Assembly: GCA_013214705.1 (NCBI GenBank)
Contig: JABSRZ010000004.1
Location: 496,001-560,000 of the forward strand
DNA length: 64,000 nt
From: Hyphomicrobiales bacterium
GTDB lineage: Bacteria > Pseudomonadota > Alphaproteobacteria > Rhizobiales > OSC116
Direction: 5' to 3'
In this document: positions 62,747 to 64,000 of the stretch, piece after piece
Layout of the letters: each line of letters begins with the position of its first letter
How positions within the stretch are numbered: position 1 is the stretch's first letter
Made by a program: the position numbers and the translations under genes
The notes under the pieces: model-generated
The model's input: the letters and a program-made list of their open reading frames with translations, nothing else
What the model was told of the DNA's origin: nothing
The model's database searches: none

Positions 62747-64000
62747 ATGAGTAAACAGATGACAAACACAATTTTTATTGTAGATGATGACCCGACGCAG
62801 CGGCGCATATTGCAACAAGTGATAAGCCGCGATGGCTATAAAGTTGTGGCGGCCGAAGGCGGGCCTGAAGCTTATGCCATGTTACAAAATTCAGATTTCA
62901 AACCCGATGTCATGATATTAGATTTAATGATGCCGCAATTAGATGGCTTCATGTTGCTCGATAAAATGAACGCAATGGGTCTGCACATTCCGACCATTGT
63001 GCAAACCGCGCAAGGTGGCATAGATACCATCGTAAAAGCCATGCAAAAAGGCGCAAAAGACTTTATGGTCAAGCCTGCTAGCACCGAACGCATATTGATA
63101 TCCATTAAAAATGCACTCGAAACCAAGAGCTTGCATAAAGAAATTATCCGCATCAATAAAACCAAATCAGGCCGCTTTTCGTTTGGCGATTTAATTGCCG
63201 CCAGCCCGGCGATGGAGCGGGTTAAACAGCTCGGCTTAAAAGGCGCGCAAAGCAATATCCCGATATTAATCGAAGGTGAAAGCGGGGTTGGCAAAGAAGT
63301 ATTCGCCCGCGCCATCCAAGGCAGCGGTACGCGCTCTGGCAAGCCATTTATAACCGTTAACTGCGGTGCAATACCCGAAAACCTAGTTGAATCTATATTA
63401 TTTGGTCACGAAAAAGGCTCATTCACCGGCGCCACCCACAAACAAATCGGCAAATTTGCCGAGGCCGATACAGGCACCTTGTTTTTAGATGAAGTCGGCG
63501 AGTTACCACTGGCCACACAAGTTAAATTATTACGCGCCATTCAAGAAGGTGAAATAGAACCAGTTGGCTCATCCCGCCCGGTAAAAGTAGACATTCGAAT
63601 CATTTCTGCCACCAATAAAGACATGATTGAAGCGGTTAAAAATGGTGAATTTAGAGAAGATTTATATTATCGGTTAAATGTATTTCCCATCAACATACCG
63701 CCATTGCGCGCCCGCCTAGAAGACATTGCCGAACTATGTCGCCATTTCATCACCCGGTTTGCGGTCGAAGAAGGCAAAAACATCACCGGCCTATCGCTGC
63801 AGGCGTTAGAAATGATGTCACAATATACTTGGCCGGGCAACGTGCGACAGCTTGAAAACACTATTTTTAGAGCGGTTATATTATGCGAAAAAAATGAGTT
63901 GGACATCAGCGATTTCCCGCAGATTGCCGCCCATGTAGATGGCTATATTTCTCACACACCCGCCGCGCCAGAACCGCGGCTAACTGCCGATAAATACCAT
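62747..64000 (+). CDS. Sigma-54-interacting response regulator (NtrC family), incomplete at the window end
   Basis: The frame opens at ATG 62747 and stays open for 418 codons to the edge. The receiver domain (about 5-120) has IFIVDDD, DVMILDLMMP (phospho-Asp) and the VKPA lysine. The AAA+ domain has Walker A GESGVGKE near 184, GTLFLDEVGELP (Walker B) near 250, and NVRQLEN. The sigma-54 contact motif reads GSFTGA instead of GAFTGA, a change at a loop position that contacts sigma-54. The C-terminal Fis-type domain is beyond the window. A second in-frame ATG at 62759 is possible. Confidence 0.9.
   Translation, partial: MSKQMTNTIFIVDDDPTQRRILQQVISRDGYKVVAAEGGPEAYAMLQNSDFKPDVMILDLMMPQLDGFMLLDKMNAMGLHIPTIVQTAQGGIDTIVKAMQKGAKDFMVKPASTERILISIKNALETKSLHKEIIRINKTKSGRFSFGDLIAASPAMERVKQLGLKGAQSNIPILIEGESGVGKEVFARAIQGSGTRSGKPFITVNCGAIPENLVESILFGHEKGSFTGATHKQIGKFAEADTGTLFLDEVGELPLATQVKLLRAIQEGEIEPVGSSRPVKVDIRIISATNKDMIEAVKNGEFREDLYYRLNVFPINIPPLRARLEDIAELCRHFITRFAVEEGKNITGLSLQALEMMSQYTWPGNVRQLENTIFRAVILCEKNELDISDFPQIAAHVDGYISHTPAAPEPRLTADKYH

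Noticed and set aside
62872-63342. Antisense open frame opposite the response regulator
   Set aside because: Covers receiver-domain codons of a clearly real gene; no supporting signal.

Overview
The window is a gene-dense piece of a low-GC (by eye in the low to mid 40s %) alphaproteobacterial chromosome. The lineage signs are RpoH, the PutA and divergent Lrp-type regulator pair, serC-serA with a serC-type leader, the ybgC-tolQRAB-pal-cpoB-tilS-ftsH-folP-glmM string, zapA-6S RNA-5-FCL, an L31 protein without zinc cysteines, RcdA, TrcR, YdcH-like (DUF465) proteins beside purEK, split PntAA/PntAB/PntB, and a tiny aa3 oxidase subunit IV. I cannot place the order. No tRNA, rRNA, CRISPR array, transposase or phage gene was seen; this is core chromosome.

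Layout. 0-5 kb: end of a PiT phosphate transporter, rpoH, putA and its Lrp-type regulator. 5-12 kb: two paralogous membrane proteins, purA with an unusual leader, a DMT permease, serA and serC. 12-15.4 kb: three tandem outer-membrane beta-barrel paralogues. 15.4-30.6 kb: a long minus-strand block of envelope, folate, tRNA and DNA-repair genes (glmM, folP, ftsH, tilS, cpoB, pal, tolBARQ, ybgC, ruvBAC, yebC). 30.7-33 kb: YmdB-type phosphodiesterase, 5-FCL, 6S RNA, zapA and a coiled-coil protein. 33-42.4 kb: plus-strand tkt-gap-pgk, then a ClpP-like protease, a ThiE-like protein, a Sel1 protein, efp and an inositol monophosphatase. 42.6-48.9 kb: a MotA/ExbB-like and MotB/OmpA-like pair, a paraoxonase-like protein, an ABC exporter, rpmE and rcdA. 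49.4-64 kb: quinone oxidoreductase, trcR, prpE, two DUF465 genes, purEK, rpsU, a TPR lipoprotein, the transhydrogenase operon, pepF, and the start of a sigma-54-type response regulator.

Two patterns are not explained by the gene list. First, CtrA-type boxes (TTAA-N7-TTAA) lie upstream of all three beta-barrel genes, rcdA, rpmE, the response regulator, and a candidate sRNA locus. With rcdA and trcR present, this suggests a CtrA cell-cycle regulon that includes a beta-barrel family. Second, at least five gene ends (rpoH/putA, the Lrp gene, purA, zapA, tkt) carry short tandem duplications that contain or straddle the stop codon, and the ThiE-like gene has a related repeat in its last codons. Further candidates are a tandem-hairpin purA leader with identical GGTGGTT loops, a minus-strand sRNA with anti-Shine-Dalgarno stretches, a nine-codon in-frame leader ORF abutting purE, and a structured tkt leader.
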